Shown here: positions 22,864 to 31,463 of the stretch, one piece after another
Numbering within the stretch: position 1 is the stretch's first letter
Layout: each line of letters begins with the position of its first letter
NCBI RefSeq assembly: GCF_019219065.1
Contig: NZ_JAHUWK010000008.1
Span: forward strand, 234,686 to 298,685
Direction: 5' to 3'
Origin: Duganella sp. sic0402
GTDB taxonomy: Bacteria; Pseudomonadota; Gammaproteobacteria; Burkholderiales; Burkholderiaceae_D
Length of the DNA stretch: 64,000 bases
Translations under genes and position numbers: made by a program
Notes under the pieces: model-generated
Database searches by the model: none
What the model was told of the DNA's origin: nothing
What the model saw: only the letters and a program-made list of their open reading frames with translations

Positions 22864-24921
22864 TTATTGTTTCTTCCGTTCCGGCGCGGCTGGCTGCGGC
22901 GCGGCGGTGGCTGGCGGCGGTGGCGCAACTGGCGCAGGGGCAGGCGATGGCGCAGGTTCGCGGCGGGTTTCACGCGCTGCCGCAGCAGCTTCCGCCGCCT
23001 CGGCATCCTCGATCGGCACGAATTCAGCCGCGTCTTCCTTCGGTACCTTGGTGGTTTCCTTATCGACCGGGCGCTTGCCCAGCAGGTAGAAGTCGAGCGC
23101 CTTGCGCGCGATGGGCGCCGCGATCTCCGCACCCCAGCCGGCGTTTTCCACCACCATCGCGACCACGATCTTCGGCTTGTCGGCCGGCGCGAAGGCGACG
23201 TACAGCGCGTTGTCGCGCAGGCGCTCGGCCAGCGCCGCCTTGTTGTACTTCTCGTTGGCCTTGATGCCGACCACCTGCGCGGTGCCAGTCTTGCCGCCCG
23301 AGGTATAGCCAGCGTTGGCGAAGGCGCGGTAGGCGGTGCCGCCCGGCTCACTGTTCACGCCCACCATTGCGCTCTTGATGATGTCGATGTTTTCCTGCTT
23401 GAGCGGGATGCGGTAGCTTTCCTTGGGCACGGTCAGGCGGCGCGCGCGTGTGCCGCCGTCTTCGATGATCTTGACCAGGTGCGGCTTCATCACCACGCCG
23501 TCATTGGCCAGGTTGGCCATGGCGTGCGCGATCTGCAGCGGCGTGTACGAGTTATAGCCGGAACCGTTCGACACAGAAATGGTATCGCCGCCGACCCAGC
23601 GGCCAGCGTTGCCCTTGAAGCGCTTGCTCTTCCACTCCTTGGACGGCAGCACACCGGTCTTCTCGTTATCCAGGTCGATGCCGGTCTTCTGGCCAAAGCC
23701 GAACGGCGCCATGAACTTGGTGATCGGGTCGATCCCCATGTCGTTGCCGAGCTGGTAGTAATAGGTATTGCAGGAGACGATGATGGAGCGGCGCAGGTCG
23801 ACGTTGCCGTGGCCGCCGACCTTATCGTCGCGGAACTTGTGGCCGCCCAGGTAGAAGAAGCCCGGATCGGGATAGGCGGTGGCGGCGTTGCGCTTGCCCA
23901 GCTCCAGCGCGGCCAGCGCCATGAACGGCTTGAAGGTCGAACCCGGCGCGTAGGTGCCGGACAGCGGGCGGTTGATCATCGGCCGGTCGAGCGAGGTATT
24001 CAGCTCATTCCAGCTTTGCGAGTCGATGCCGTCAACGAACAGGTTGGGATCATAGCCGGGACGCGAGACGTAAGCCAGGATGTCGCCGGTTTCCGGCTCA
24101 ATCGCGACAAACGCGCCGCGCCATTCGCCGAACGCTTCTTCCACCACTTTCTGCAGCTCGATGTCGATCGACAGTATCAGGTTATTACCCGGCGTGGCGG
24201 GCGTGCGCGACAAGGTGCGGATGGCGCGACCGCCAGCCGACACTTCCACTTCCTGGTAGCCGGTCTGGCCATGCAGCTGCTTCTCGTAGCTTTTCTCCAG
24301 GCCTTCCTTGCCGATATGGTCGGTGCCCTTGTAGTTGGCAGCATCGTCGGTGGCTTCGATCGCCTTGATTTCGGACTGGTTGATGCGGCCGATATAGCCG
24401 ATCACGTGCGATGCGGTTTCACCCAGCGGATACTGGCGGAATAAGCGCGCCTGCACTTCCACGCCGGGGAAGCGGAAACGCTGCGCGCTGAAGCGCGCCA
24501 CTTCCTCGTCGGTGAGGCGGGTGCGCAGCGGCACGCCTTCAAAACTCTTCGATTCGTCCAGCAGCTTCTTGAAGCGGCGGCGATCCTTGACATCGATCTC
24601 CACCAGCTTGGAGAGTTCGTCGATCGCTTCGTCCAGCGTGGTGTGCAGCTTGGACGGCGTGACTTCCAGCGTATAGGCCGAGTAGTTACGCGCCAACAGC
24701 ACGCCTTTGCGGTCGTAGATCAGGCCGCGGTTCGGCACGATCGGCACGATGGCGATGCGGTTCTCTTCCGCCTTGACGGCGAAGTCGTTGTACTTGATCA
24801 CCTGCAGCCAGATGAAGCGCATCAGCAGCAAGCCAAAGCAGAAAAACACCAGCCCGCCGATCACCGTCAGGCGCAGGCGGAACTGCTGTAGTTCGCGCTG
24901 ATTGTCCTTTATTTCAGTCAT
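22864..24921 (-). CDS. mrdA: penicillin-binding protein 2, proximal copy
   Basis: A 685-residue class B PBP. The membrane helix is at residues ~17-37 and the motifs are intact: GSTFKPF near 326, SCNTYYY near 383, SVSNGSG, and GGKTGTAQ near 540. After LLGKRP it has a ~70-residue tail, first acidic (EDAAEFVPIEDAEAAEA), then Pro/Ala-rich (APSPAPAPVAPPPP), ending ERKKQ; the distal copy lacks this. It lies 15 bp after mreD, in the canonical place for mrdA. PBP2 is the main target of mecillinam, so two copies may have different drug sensitivity (inference). Confidence 0.95.
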   Translation of the reverse strand: MTEIKDNQRELQQFRLRLTVIGGLVFFCFGLLLMRFIWLQVIKYNDFAVKAEENRIAIVPIVPNRGLIYDRKGVLLARNYSAYTLEVTPSKLHTTLDEAIDELSKLVEIDVKDRRRFKKLLDESKSFEGVPLRTRLTDEEVARFSAQRFRFPGVEVQARLFRQYPLGETASHVIGYIGRINQSEIKAIEATDDAANYKGTDHIGKEGLEKSYEKQLHGQTGYQEVEVSAGGRAIRTLSRTPATPGNNLILSIDIELQKVVEEAFGEWRGAFVAIEPETGDILAYVSRPGYDPNLFVDGIDSQSWNELNTSLDRPMINRPLSGTYAPGSTFKPFMALAALELGKRNAATAYPDPGFFYLGGHKFRDDKVGGHGNVDLRRSIIVSCNTYYYQLGNDMGIDPITKFMAPFGFGQKTGIDLDNEKTGVLPSKEWKSKRFKGNAGRWVGGDTISVSNGSGYNSYTPLQIAHAMANLANDGVVMKPHLVKIIEDGGTRARRLTVPKESYRIPLKQENIDIIKSAMVGVNSEPGGTAYRAFANAGYTSGGKTGTAQVVGIKANEKYNKAALAERLRDNALYVAFAPADKPKIVVAMVVENAGWGAEIAAPIARKALDFYLLGKRPVDKETTKVPKEDAAEFVPIEDAEAAEAAAAARETRREPAPSPAPAPVAPPPPATAAPQPAAPERKKQ

Positions 24922-24936
24922 GCCGGAACCGCTGCG

Positions 24937-25449
24937 TCAGATGGGGCGCGTATGGTCGCGGTCCACCGCGCGCCGCTGCGGCGCCAGCAGCAGCCAGGTT
25001 GCCACTGGCCACAGCGCCACGGCCACCGCGCTCTCGATGAAATAGAACCAGCCGGGGAATTTGCCCGACACGAAGAAGCGCACGATCAGCTGCACCGATT
25101 GCGCCATCAGTAGCAGCGGGAATACATGCAGCGCCTGGGTCATGATCGGGAACCACAGCACCCGGCGGTGCAGCATGATGGCAAAGTAGGACAGCAGCGT
25201 GTACGACAGCGCGTTCTCGCCCAGCAGCGTGGCGTCATGCACATCCATCAGCAGGCCCAGCACGAAGGCGGTGCCGATGCCAACCTTGCGCGGCTGATGC
25301 ACGCCCCAGAACACCAGCACCAGCGCGACGAAATCCGGCACGCCGATGAATTGCCCCCAGGGCAGGAGGTTCAGCAAAAAAGCGCAGAACAGGCTGAAGG
25401 CGATGAACAGCGGGCTGACCGGCAGCAGGATGTAGTGCGGACGATTCAT
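24937..25449 (-). CDS. mreD: rod shape-determining protein MreD
   Basis: A 170-residue inner-membrane protein with five to six hydrophobic helices (PLFIAFSLFCAFLLNLLPWG, FVALVLVFWGVHQP, AFVLGLLMDVHDATLLGENA and others). The GLLMDV...LLGENALSYTLLSY block is characteristic of MreD. It is part of the elongasome with MreC, RodA and PBP2. The start overlaps the mreC stop by 4 bp, indicating translational coupling. Confidence 0.93.
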   Translation of the reverse strand: MNRPHYILLPVSPLFIAFSLFCAFLLNLLPWGQFIGVPDFVALVLVFWGVHQPRKVGIGTAFVLGLLMDVHDATLLGENALSYTLLSYFAIMLHRRVLWFPIMTQALHVFPLLLMAQSVQLIVRFFVSGKFPGWFYFIESAVAVALWPVATWLLLAPQRRAVDRDHTRPI

Positions 25450-26552
25450 CGTGCCGGCTCCTTGGGTTGGGTGGCAGCAGCCGGGGCCGGCGTTGCCGCA
25501 GCGGCTGGCGTGGCCGGCTTCGGCGCAGGAGGCTGGTGCGGTATCAGTCCTGGCGTGGCGTTCTGCGAGGTTGCGGCAGCCGGCGCGGCGGCGGCGGTGA
25601 CAGCGGTAGCAGCACCGGCTGGCGCGGCCTCCTCTTTCGGCGCGTCCTTGATCGGCGCCATCTTGTTATTGCCCTTGCGCGGCGCGCGCGGTTCTTCTTC
25701 GGGCGGACGCGGAGGCAGCTCCGGCGTCGACATCAGTATCAGCAGCTGGGTATTGTTGGCGATACCGGCCAGCGGCTGGCAGATCACACCGCCGAAGGAA
25801 CCGCCGGCGCTGTTTTCCACCTGCGTCACCCGCGCCACCGCCAGGCCGGCCGGGTAGACGCCATCCAGGCCGGAGGTGACCACGATATCGCCCACCTGGA
25901 TATCGGCATTCGGCGCGGTGAAGCGCAGTTCCAGATTGCCGGACTTGCCGCGGCCATAGGCCACGCTGCGCAAGCCATTGCGCAGCAGCTGCACGGGTAT
26001 CGCCTGCTCCTTGTCGGACAGCAGTGTCACCTCGGAGGTGAACGGGAACACGCGGGTCACCTGGCCGACCACGCCCTGGTTGTCGATCACCGGCAGGCCA
26101 AGCGCTACATCGTTGCGGCTACCGCGATCGAGAATGAGCTTGCGGCTGTTGACGTCGCGCGCGTCGTACAGCACCTCGGCCAGCATCGACTTCACCGGCA
26201 GATGCTGGCGCGCGTCGAACAGGCGGCGCAGCTGCGCGTTCTCGGCCGCCTGGAGCTGCGCCTGCTGCAAAGCCTGCGAGTTGGCGATCTGCTGGGTTTT
26301 CAGGTCGCGCACCTGCTTTTCCAGCGACGACAAGGTAGAGAAATAATCACCGACGCCGTAGATGGCGTCGCGCGGCAGCAAGGCCGCCATTTGCAGCGGA
26401 TACAGTACGGTGCCGGCTACCTTGCGCACCGTCACCAGCGTGCGCATATGTGAGTCGACCAAAAGCAGTGCAATCGAGATGCACGCGAACACCATCATCT
26501 TGACCCGGGCCGAAGCGCCCTGCTTGAAAAGTGGCGGAGGACTGTATTCCAT
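25446..26552 (-). CDS. mreC: rod shape-determining protein MreC
   Basis: About 368 residues. The typical opening MEYSPPPLFKQGASARVK places the start at the ATG at 26552, with GGAAG just upstream; a TTG three codons earlier is less likely. One membrane helix (MMVFACISIALLLVDS) precedes a coiled coil at ~65-115, and then the beta-barrel MreC domain (LILDRGSRNDVALGLPVIDN, VVTSGLDGVYPAGLAVARV). The last ~90 residues are a Pro/Ala-rich tail that is longer than in E. coli. It activates PBP2-RodA in the periplasm. Confidence 0.94.
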   Translation of the reverse strand: MEYSPPPLFKQGASARVKMMVFACISIALLLVDSHMRTLVTVRKVAGTVLYPLQMAALLPRDAIYGVGDYFSTLSSLEKQVRDLKTQQIANSQALQQAQLQAAENAQLRRLFDARQHLPVKSMLAEVLYDARDVNSRKLILDRGSRNDVALGLPVIDNQGVVGQVTRVFPFTSEVTLLSDKEQAIPVQLLRNGLRSVAYGRGKSGNLELRFTAPNADIQVGDIVVTSGLDGVYPAGLAVARVTQVENSAGGSFGGVICQPLAGIANNTQLLILMSTPELPPRPPEEEPRAPRKGNNKMAPIKDAPKEEAAPAGAATAVTAAAAPAAATSQNATPGLIPHQPPAPKPATPAAAATPAPAAATQPKEPAR

Positions 26553-26608
26553 GACTTCCAAATAATCCGGCGCTCGCGCGCCAACGAGACTGTCAACTCA
26601 CCCAAAAC

Positions 26609-26638
26609 AACCGGGGCCGCTGTTTGGCGGCCCCGGTT
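26609..26638 (-). terminator. strong hairpin between mreB and mreC
   Basis: A perfect 12-bp GC-rich stem (26609-26620 with 26627-26638) and a 6-base loop lie 9 bp after the mreB stop. On the minus strand the 3' side reads GTTTTGGG, a short interrupted U-run. It would act as a partial terminator or a 3' stabiliser, letting mreB be expressed above mreCD and the genes after them. Confidence 0.65.
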
Positions 26639-26646
26639 TTGTCAGA

Positions 26647-27690
26647 TCACTCGTAGGAGAAGATCGAGCCCAGTTGATCCATGCGCTCCAGCGCCATGCC
26701 CGAGCCGCGCACCACGCAGGTCAGCGGATCTTCGGCCACCAGCACCGGCAGGCCGGTTTCTTCCATCAGCAGACGGTCCAGGTCGCGCAGCAGCGCGCCG
26801 CCGCCGGTCAGCATCATGCCTTTTTCGGCGATGTCGGCGCCCAGCTCCGGCGGGGTCTGTTCCAGCGCGTTCTTCACCGCCGAGACGATGTTGTTCAGCG
26901 GGTCGGTCAGCGCTTCCAGGATCTCGTTCGACGATATGGTGAACGAGCGCGGGATGCCTTCCGACAGGTTGCGGCCCTTGACTTCCATTTCCTTGACTTC
27001 CGAGCCAGGGAAGGCCGAGCCGATGGCTTTCTTGATCGCTTCCGCAGTCTGTTCGCCGATCAGCATGCCGTAGTTACGGCGGATGTAGTTGACGATAGCT
27101 TCATCGAACTTGTCGCCGCCCACGCGCACCGAACCTTTGTAGACCATGCCGCCCAGCGAGATGATGCCCACTTCGGTGGTGCCGCCGCCGATGTCGACCA
27201 CCATCGAGCCGGTCGCATCCGACACTGGCAGGCCGGCGCCGATCGCTGCCGCCATCGGTTCTTCGATCAGGTACACCTGCGAGGCGCCGGCGCCGAGCGC
27301 CGATTCACGGATCGCACGGCGTTCCACCTGGGTCGAGCCGCATGGCACGCAAATGATGATGCGTGGCGAAGGACGGAAGAATTTGGAGTCGTGCACCATG
27401 CGGATGAACTGCTTCAGCATCTGTTCGGTGACGGTGAAGTCGGCAATCACGCCGTCTTTCATCGGGCGGATCGCCTCGATATTGCCAGGCACCTTGCCCA
27501 GCATCTGCTTTGCTTCTTTACCAACTGCCTGGATGGTCTTCTTGCCATTTGGTCCGCCTTCCTGGCGGATGGCGACGACCGACGGTTCATCAAGGACGAT
27601 ACCTTGGCCGCGAACGTAGATCAGGGTGTTGGCCGTGCCCAAGTCAATGGCCAGGTCGGAGGAAATGTAACGACGTAAAAAACCAAACAT
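26647..27690 (-). CDS. mreB: actin-like rod shape-determining protein MreB
   Basis: A 347-residue bacterial actin. The opening MFGFLRRYISSDLAIDLGTANTL holds the N-terminal membrane-binding segment and phosphate-1 loop. VVDIGGGTTEVGIISLGGMV is phosphate-2 and MLTGGGALLRDLDRLL is the adenosine motif. It polymerises under the inner membrane and directs the elongation complex. It is the first gene of the leftward elongation cluster and is divergent from gatC across 255 bp. Confidence 0.97.
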   Translation of the reverse strand: MFGFLRRYISSDLAIDLGTANTLIYVRGQGIVLDEPSVVAIRQEGGPNGKKTIQAVGKEAKQMLGKVPGNIEAIRPMKDGVIADFTVTEQMLKQFIRMVHDSKFFRPSPRIIICVPCGSTQVERRAIRESALGAGASQVYLIEEPMAAAIGAGLPVSDATGSMVVDIGGGTTEVGIISLGGMVYKGSVRVGGDKFDEAIVNYIRRNYGMLIGEQTAEAIKKAIGSAFPGSEVKEMEVKGRNLSEGIPRSFTISSNEILEALTDPLNNIVSAVKNALEQTPPELGADIAEKGMMLTGGGALLRDLDRLLMEETGLPVLVAEDPLTCVVRGSGMALERMDQLGSIFSYE

Positions 27691-27945
27691 TAAAGTGTCC
27701 TGTGGCGCTACCTGCGTGCGCGTAATCCGTTGAGTAAAAAATTCTGTCCGAAATGCGGCGGCAGCAATGATTCAGCGCCGACAACGCATCAACCCGCCAT
27801 TCTACCTTATAATTTGACTGGGATTTACCCAAAATCCACGCAAAAGTGTGGTGCCTCAGACCGCGATTTAGGCGGCATTCGTCGGCAAATGTCGACGGAT
27901 AGGCAGAATTTCAAGTTTTTTATCAATATCACAACTAACTGTGCC

Positions 27946-28248
27946 ATGTCCCTGACCCTATCCGACGTAACCCGCATTGCCAAACTGGCCCAACTTGAGA
28001 TGAACGAACAGCAAAGCGCCACCGCGCTGGAGCAGCTGAACGGCATTTTCGCGCTGGCCGAACAGATGCAGGCGGTTGACACTGAAGGTGTCGCCCCGCT
28101 GAGTCACCCGCTGGCGGCGCACATGAACAATATCGCCCTGCGCCTGCGCGAAGACGTGGCCTCGGAACCGAATCGCCGCGACGACTATCAAGCCGTCGCA
28201 CCGAAGACCCAGGACGGCCTGTACCTGGTGCCGAAAGTGATTGAGTAA
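27946..28248 (+). CDS. gatC: Asp-tRNA(Asn)/Glu-tRNA(Gln) amidotransferase subunit C
   Basis: A 100-residue GatC that bridges GatA and GatB. It opens MSLTLSDVTRIAKLAQLEM and contains LEQLNGIFALAEQMQAVDT and the C-terminal QDGLYLVPKVIE. An in-frame extension to 27730 would add 72 residues (including a CPKCGG stretch) with no family counterpart, so the start at 27946 is preferred. It is the first gene of gatCAB. Confidence 0.93.
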   Translation: MSLTLSDVTRIAKLAQLEMNEQQSATALEQLNGIFALAEQMQAVDTEGVAPLSHPLAAHMNNIALRLREDVASEPNRRDDYQAVAPKTQDGLYLVPKVIE

Positions 28249-28253
28249 CACGC

Positions 28254-28325
28254 CGTCATTCCCGCGAAGGCGGGAATCCATGCTGAGCCAGCGTTCTATG
28301 GGTCCTCGCCTGCGCGGAGACGACG
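28254..28325. repeat. REP/REPIN-like inverted repeat between gatC and gatA
   Basis: Left arm 28254-28280 and right arm 28299-28325 are inverted copies of a 27-bp unit matching at 20 of 27 positions, separated by 18 bp. The left arm itself contains the palindrome ATTCCCGC...GCGGGAAT, an ATTCCC(N8)GGGAAT pattern seen in short extragenic palindromes of neisserial and other betaproteobacterial genomes. It fills most of the gatC-gatA gap and would form a long hairpin in the message. Confidence 0.8.
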
Positions 28326-28348
28326 CTGTAACAATGAATTGAAACGCC

Positions 28349-29821
28349 ATGCACACCAAAACCATTAAAGAGCTGTCCGCCCTCCTGCAAAGCAAAGCGA
28401 TTAGCGCCACCGAACTGGCCAAGCACTTCCTCGACCGCATCGAACAGAGCGACCTGAACGCCTTCCTGCACGTCGACCGCGAACTGACCCTGGCGCAAGC
28501 CGCCGCCGCCGACGCGCGCATCGCCGCCGGCACCGCCACGCCGCTGACCGGCGTGCCGATCGCCCACAAGGACATCTTCGTCACCAAGGGCTGGCGCTCG
28601 ACCGCCGGCTCGAAAATGCTGGCCAACTACGTCAGCCCATTCGACGCCACCGTGGTCGAGAAGTTCCAGCAAGCTGGCATGGTCACGCTGGGCAAGCTGA
28701 ACTGCGACGAATTCGCAATGGGCTCGGCCAATGAAAACTCGGCCTTCGGCGCGGTCAAAAATCCATGGGACAAAAGCGCCGTGCCTGGCGGCTCATCGGG
28801 CGGTTCCGCCGCTGCGGTCGCCGCGCGCCTGGCGCCGGGCGTTACCGGCACCGACACCGGCGGCTCGATCCGCCAGCCAGCCGCCTTCTGCGGCATCACC
28901 GGCATCAAACCAACCTACGGCCGCGTGTCGCGCTTCGGCATGATCGCGTTTGCCTCGTCGCTCGACCAGGGCGGCCCGATGGCGCAAACCGCCGAAGACT
29001 GCGCGCTGCTGCTGAACGCCATGGCCGGCTTTGACGAACGCGATTCGACCTCGCTGACGCCGGAACTGGGCGGCGTGGACGAAGACTTCACCCGCGAACT
29101 GGGCCAGCCACTGAGCGGCCTGCGCATCGGCGTGCCGAAGGAATACTTCGGCGAAGGCCTGTCGAAAGACGTGGAAGACGCCGTCCGCGCCGCACTGGCC
29201 AAATACGTGGAACTGGGCGCGACGCTGGTTGATATTTCGCTGCCGAATACCGCGCTGTCGATCCCGGCCTACTACATGATCGCGCCGGCGGAAGCCTCGT
29301 CCAACCTGTCGCGCTTTGACGGCGTACGCTTCGGCCATCGCGCCGATGGCTACAAGGACCTGCAAGACATGTACCGCAAGACCCGCGCCGAAGGTTTTGG
29401 CGCCGAGGTCAAGCGCCGCATCATGGTCGGCACCTATGTGCTGTGCCACGGCTACTACGACGCCTACTACCTGAAGGCGCAGAAGATCCGCCGCCTGATC
29501 GCGCAGGACTTCGAGAAAGTGCTGAATGGTCCGGACGCGGTATGCGATGTGATCATGGGCCCGGTGGCGCCGACGGTGGCGTGGGACCTGGGCGACAAGT
29601 CGGACGATCCGGTGGCCGCCTACCTGGCCGACATCTACACGCTGTCGACCAGCCTGGCCGGTTTGCCTGGCATGTCGATTCCGGTCGGCTTCGGCGCGAA
29701 AGACCGCCCGGTCGGCCTGCAGATCATCGGCAAACATTTTGGCGAAGCCAAGCTGCTGAACGTCGCCCACGCCTACCAGCAAGCGACCGACTGGCACACC
29801 CGCGCTCCGGCCGGCATCTAA
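28349..29821 (+). CDS. gatA: Asp-tRNA(Asn)/Glu-tRNA(Gln) amidotransferase subunit A
   Basis: A 490-residue amidase-family glutaminase. The Ser-cisSer-Lys triad is visible: Lys in GVPIAHKDIFVTKG (about 76), cis-Ser in PGGSSGGSAAAVAARLAPG and nucleophile Ser in GTDTGGSIRQPAAFCGITG (about 175). It releases ammonia from Gln for transamidation of mischarged Glu-tRNA(Gln) and/or Asp-tRNA(Asn). Length is normal. Confidence 0.97.
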   Translation: MHTKTIKELSALLQSKAISATELAKHFLDRIEQSDLNAFLHVDRELTLAQAAAADARIAAGTATPLTGVPIAHKDIFVTKGWRSTAGSKMLANYVSPFDATVVEKFQQAGMVTLGKLNCDEFAMGSANENSAFGAVKNPWDKSAVPGGSSGGSAAAVAARLAPGVTGTDTGGSIRQPAAFCGITGIKPTYGRVSRFGMIAFASSLDQGGPMAQTAEDCALLLNAMAGFDERDSTSLTPELGGVDEDFTRELGQPLSGLRIGVPKEYFGEGLSKDVEDAVRAALAKYVELGATLVDISLPNTALSIPAYYMIAPAEASSNLSRFDGVRFGHRADGYKDLQDMYRKTRAEGFGAEVKRRIMVGTYVLCHGYYDAYYLKAQKIRRLIAQDFEKVLNGPDAVCDVIMGPVAPTVAWDLGDKSDDPVAAYLADIYTLSTSLAGLPGMSIPVGFGAKDRPVGLQIIGKHFGEAKLLNVAHAYQQATDWHTRAPAGI

Positions 29822-29845
29822 GAACAAACACTCAGCGAGAATCAT

Positions 29846-31306
29846 ATGGAATGGGAAGTCGTCATCGGTATTGAGAACCACGTACAGCTCACTACCGCAT
29901 CAAAAATCTTCAGCGGCTCGCCGACCACCTTCGGCGCCGAAGCCAACACCCAGGCCAGCCCGGTTGACCTGGCACTGCCTGGCGTGCTGCCGGTCATGAA
30001 CAAGCAAGCCGTGGATCGCGCGATCCGCTTCGGCCTGGCCGTTGGCGCAAAAATCGCCCCGGCCTCGATCTTCGCGCGTAAAAACTACTTCTACCCTGAC
30101 CTGCCGAAAGGCTATCAGATCAGCCAGTTCGAAGATCCTGTAGTACAAGGCGGCGCAGTCACCTTCGGCTACGAGAAGGACGGCGAGTTCGTCACCAAAA
30201 CCGTCAACCTGACCCGCGCCCACCTTGAAGAAGACGCCGGCAAATCGCTGCACGAAGACTATGCAGGCATGTCGGGCATCGACCTGAATCGCGCCGGCAC
30301 GCCGCTGCTGGAAATCGTCTCCGAGCCGGAAATCCGCAGCGCCGCCGAAGCAGTCGCTTACTGCAAAGCCCTGCACTCGCTGGTGATGTGGCTGGGCGTT
30401 TGCGATGGCAATATGCAGGAAGGCTCGTTCCGCTGCGATATCAACGTCTCGGTGCGTCCGAAAGGCCAGACAGAATTCGGCACCCGCTGCGAGATCAAAA
30501 ACCTGAACTCATTCCGCTTCATCGAAGAAGCCGTGCACGTCGAAGTGCGCCGCCAGATCGAGCTGATTGAAGACGGCGGCAAAGTCGTGCAAGCGACCCG
30601 CCTGTACGATCCGGACCGCAAGGAAACCCGCGAAATGCGCAGCAAGGAAGACGCGCAGGACTACCGCTACTTCCCTGACCCGGACCTGCCGCCACTGGTC
30701 ATCTCCAACGCCTGGATCGAACAAGTCAAAGGCGCGATGCCGGAACTGCCAGCCACCATGCGCGCGCGCTTCGTCAGCGAATACGCGCTGCCGGAGTACG
30801 ACTCGCTGGTGCTGACCGCCTCCAAGGCCATGGCCAACTACTTCGTCGCCGTGGTAGACGCGGCCGGCAAGGAAAACGCCAAGACCGCCGCCAACTGGCT
30901 GATGGGTGACGTCTCGTCGACGCTGAACCGCGAAGGCGTGGACATCGCCGACGCGCCGGTCAAGCCTGCGCAGCTAGCGCTGATGCTGAAGCGTATCGCC
31001 GACGGCACCATCAACAACAAGACCGCCAAGGAACTGTTCGGTGATATGTGGGCGGCCAAGTCCGACGACGACAATCTGGTCGACGCGCTGATCGAATCGA
31101 AAGGCCTGAAACAGATCTCCGACACCGGCGCGCTGGAAGCCATCGTCAACGAGGTAATTGCCAACAACGAGAAATCGGTAGAGCAGTACCGCGCCGGCAA
31201 GGAAGCGGCGATCAACGCGCTGATCGGCCAGGCGATGAAAGCCTCGCGCGGCAAAGCCAACCCGGCGCAGCTGACCGAGCTGCTGAAAGCCAAGCTGGCC
31301 GGCTAA
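29846..31306 (+). CDS. gatB: Asp-tRNA(Asn)/Glu-tRNA(Gln) amidotransferase subunit B
   Basis: A 486-residue GatB. The opening WEVVIGIENHVQLTTASKIF, the signature HLEEDAGKSLH, and DLNRAGTPLLEIVSEPEIRS with CDGNMQEGSFRCDINVSV are hallmark kinase/transamidase segments. The C-terminal YqeY-like tail domain covers about 340-486. It phosphorylates the mischarged aminoacyl-tRNA and receives ammonia from GatA. One residue is unusual: the opening reads GIENHVQL where most GatB have GLExHVQL. A strong terminator follows. Confidence 0.97.
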   Translation: MEWEVVIGIENHVQLTTASKIFSGSPTTFGAEANTQASPVDLALPGVLPVMNKQAVDRAIRFGLAVGAKIAPASIFARKNYFYPDLPKGYQISQFEDPVVQGGAVTFGYEKDGEFVTKTVNLTRAHLEEDAGKSLHEDYAGMSGIDLNRAGTPLLEIVSEPEIRSAAEAVAYCKALHSLVMWLGVCDGNMQEGSFRCDINVSVRPKGQTEFGTRCEIKNLNSFRFIEEAVHVEVRRQIELIEDGGKVVQATRLYDPDRKETREMRSKEDAQDYRYFPDPDLPPLVISNAWIEQVKGAMPELPATMRARFVSEYALPEYDSLVLTASKAMANYFVAVVDAAGKENAKTAANWLMGDVSSTLNREGVDIADAPVKPAQLALMLKRIADGTINNKTAKELFGDMWAAKSDDDNLVDALIESKGLKQISDTGALEAIVNEVIANNEKSVEQYRAGKEAAINALIGQAMKASRGKANPAQLTELLKAKLAG

Positions 31307-31322
31307 TCCTGTTTGCCGCAAA

Positions 31323-31358
31323 AAATCCCCACCAGGGCTGCCTCGTGGGGATTTTTTT
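31323..31358 (+). terminator. intrinsic terminator after gatB
   Basis: A 10-bp stem (31323-31332 with 31345-31354, AAATCCCCAC/GTGGGGATTT) and a 12-base loop are followed by a run of Ts, 17 bp after the gatB stop. The A-run before the stem makes it potentially bidirectional. Confidence 0.9.
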
Positions 31359-31407
31359 ATTGATGCAGATCCGCCACGTCGCAATACACACTGGCGACAC
31401 CCGGAAG

Positions 31408-31423
31408 TATACATTCTTGTCTA
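31408..31423. promoter_or_regulatory. candidate BlaI/MecI-type operator
   Basis: TATACATTCTTGTCTA is an imperfect inverted repeat of the form TAnACA-N4-TGTnTA, 40 bp before the ATG of the BlaI-family repressor. BlaI/MecI operators are palindromes built on TACA/TGTA half-sites, so autoregulation is plausible. Only one copy is seen and no -35/-10 pair around it is convincing. Confidence 0.4.
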
Positions 31424-31463
31424 GAAAGGTTACTCTACCCCCATCAACCGATATGGAGGTGGC

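Noticed and set aside
22851..23351. Upstream extension of the proximal rodA frame (Arg/Pro-rich, about 167 codons)
   Set aside because: It is mrdA read in another frame on the same strand; RodA proteins start near the ATG at 22850.
27730..27945. In-frame N-terminal extension of GatC with a CPKCGG zinc-ribbon look
   Set aside because: GatC homologues start at MSLTLSDV; the extension crosses the divergent promoter region and has no second Cys pair.
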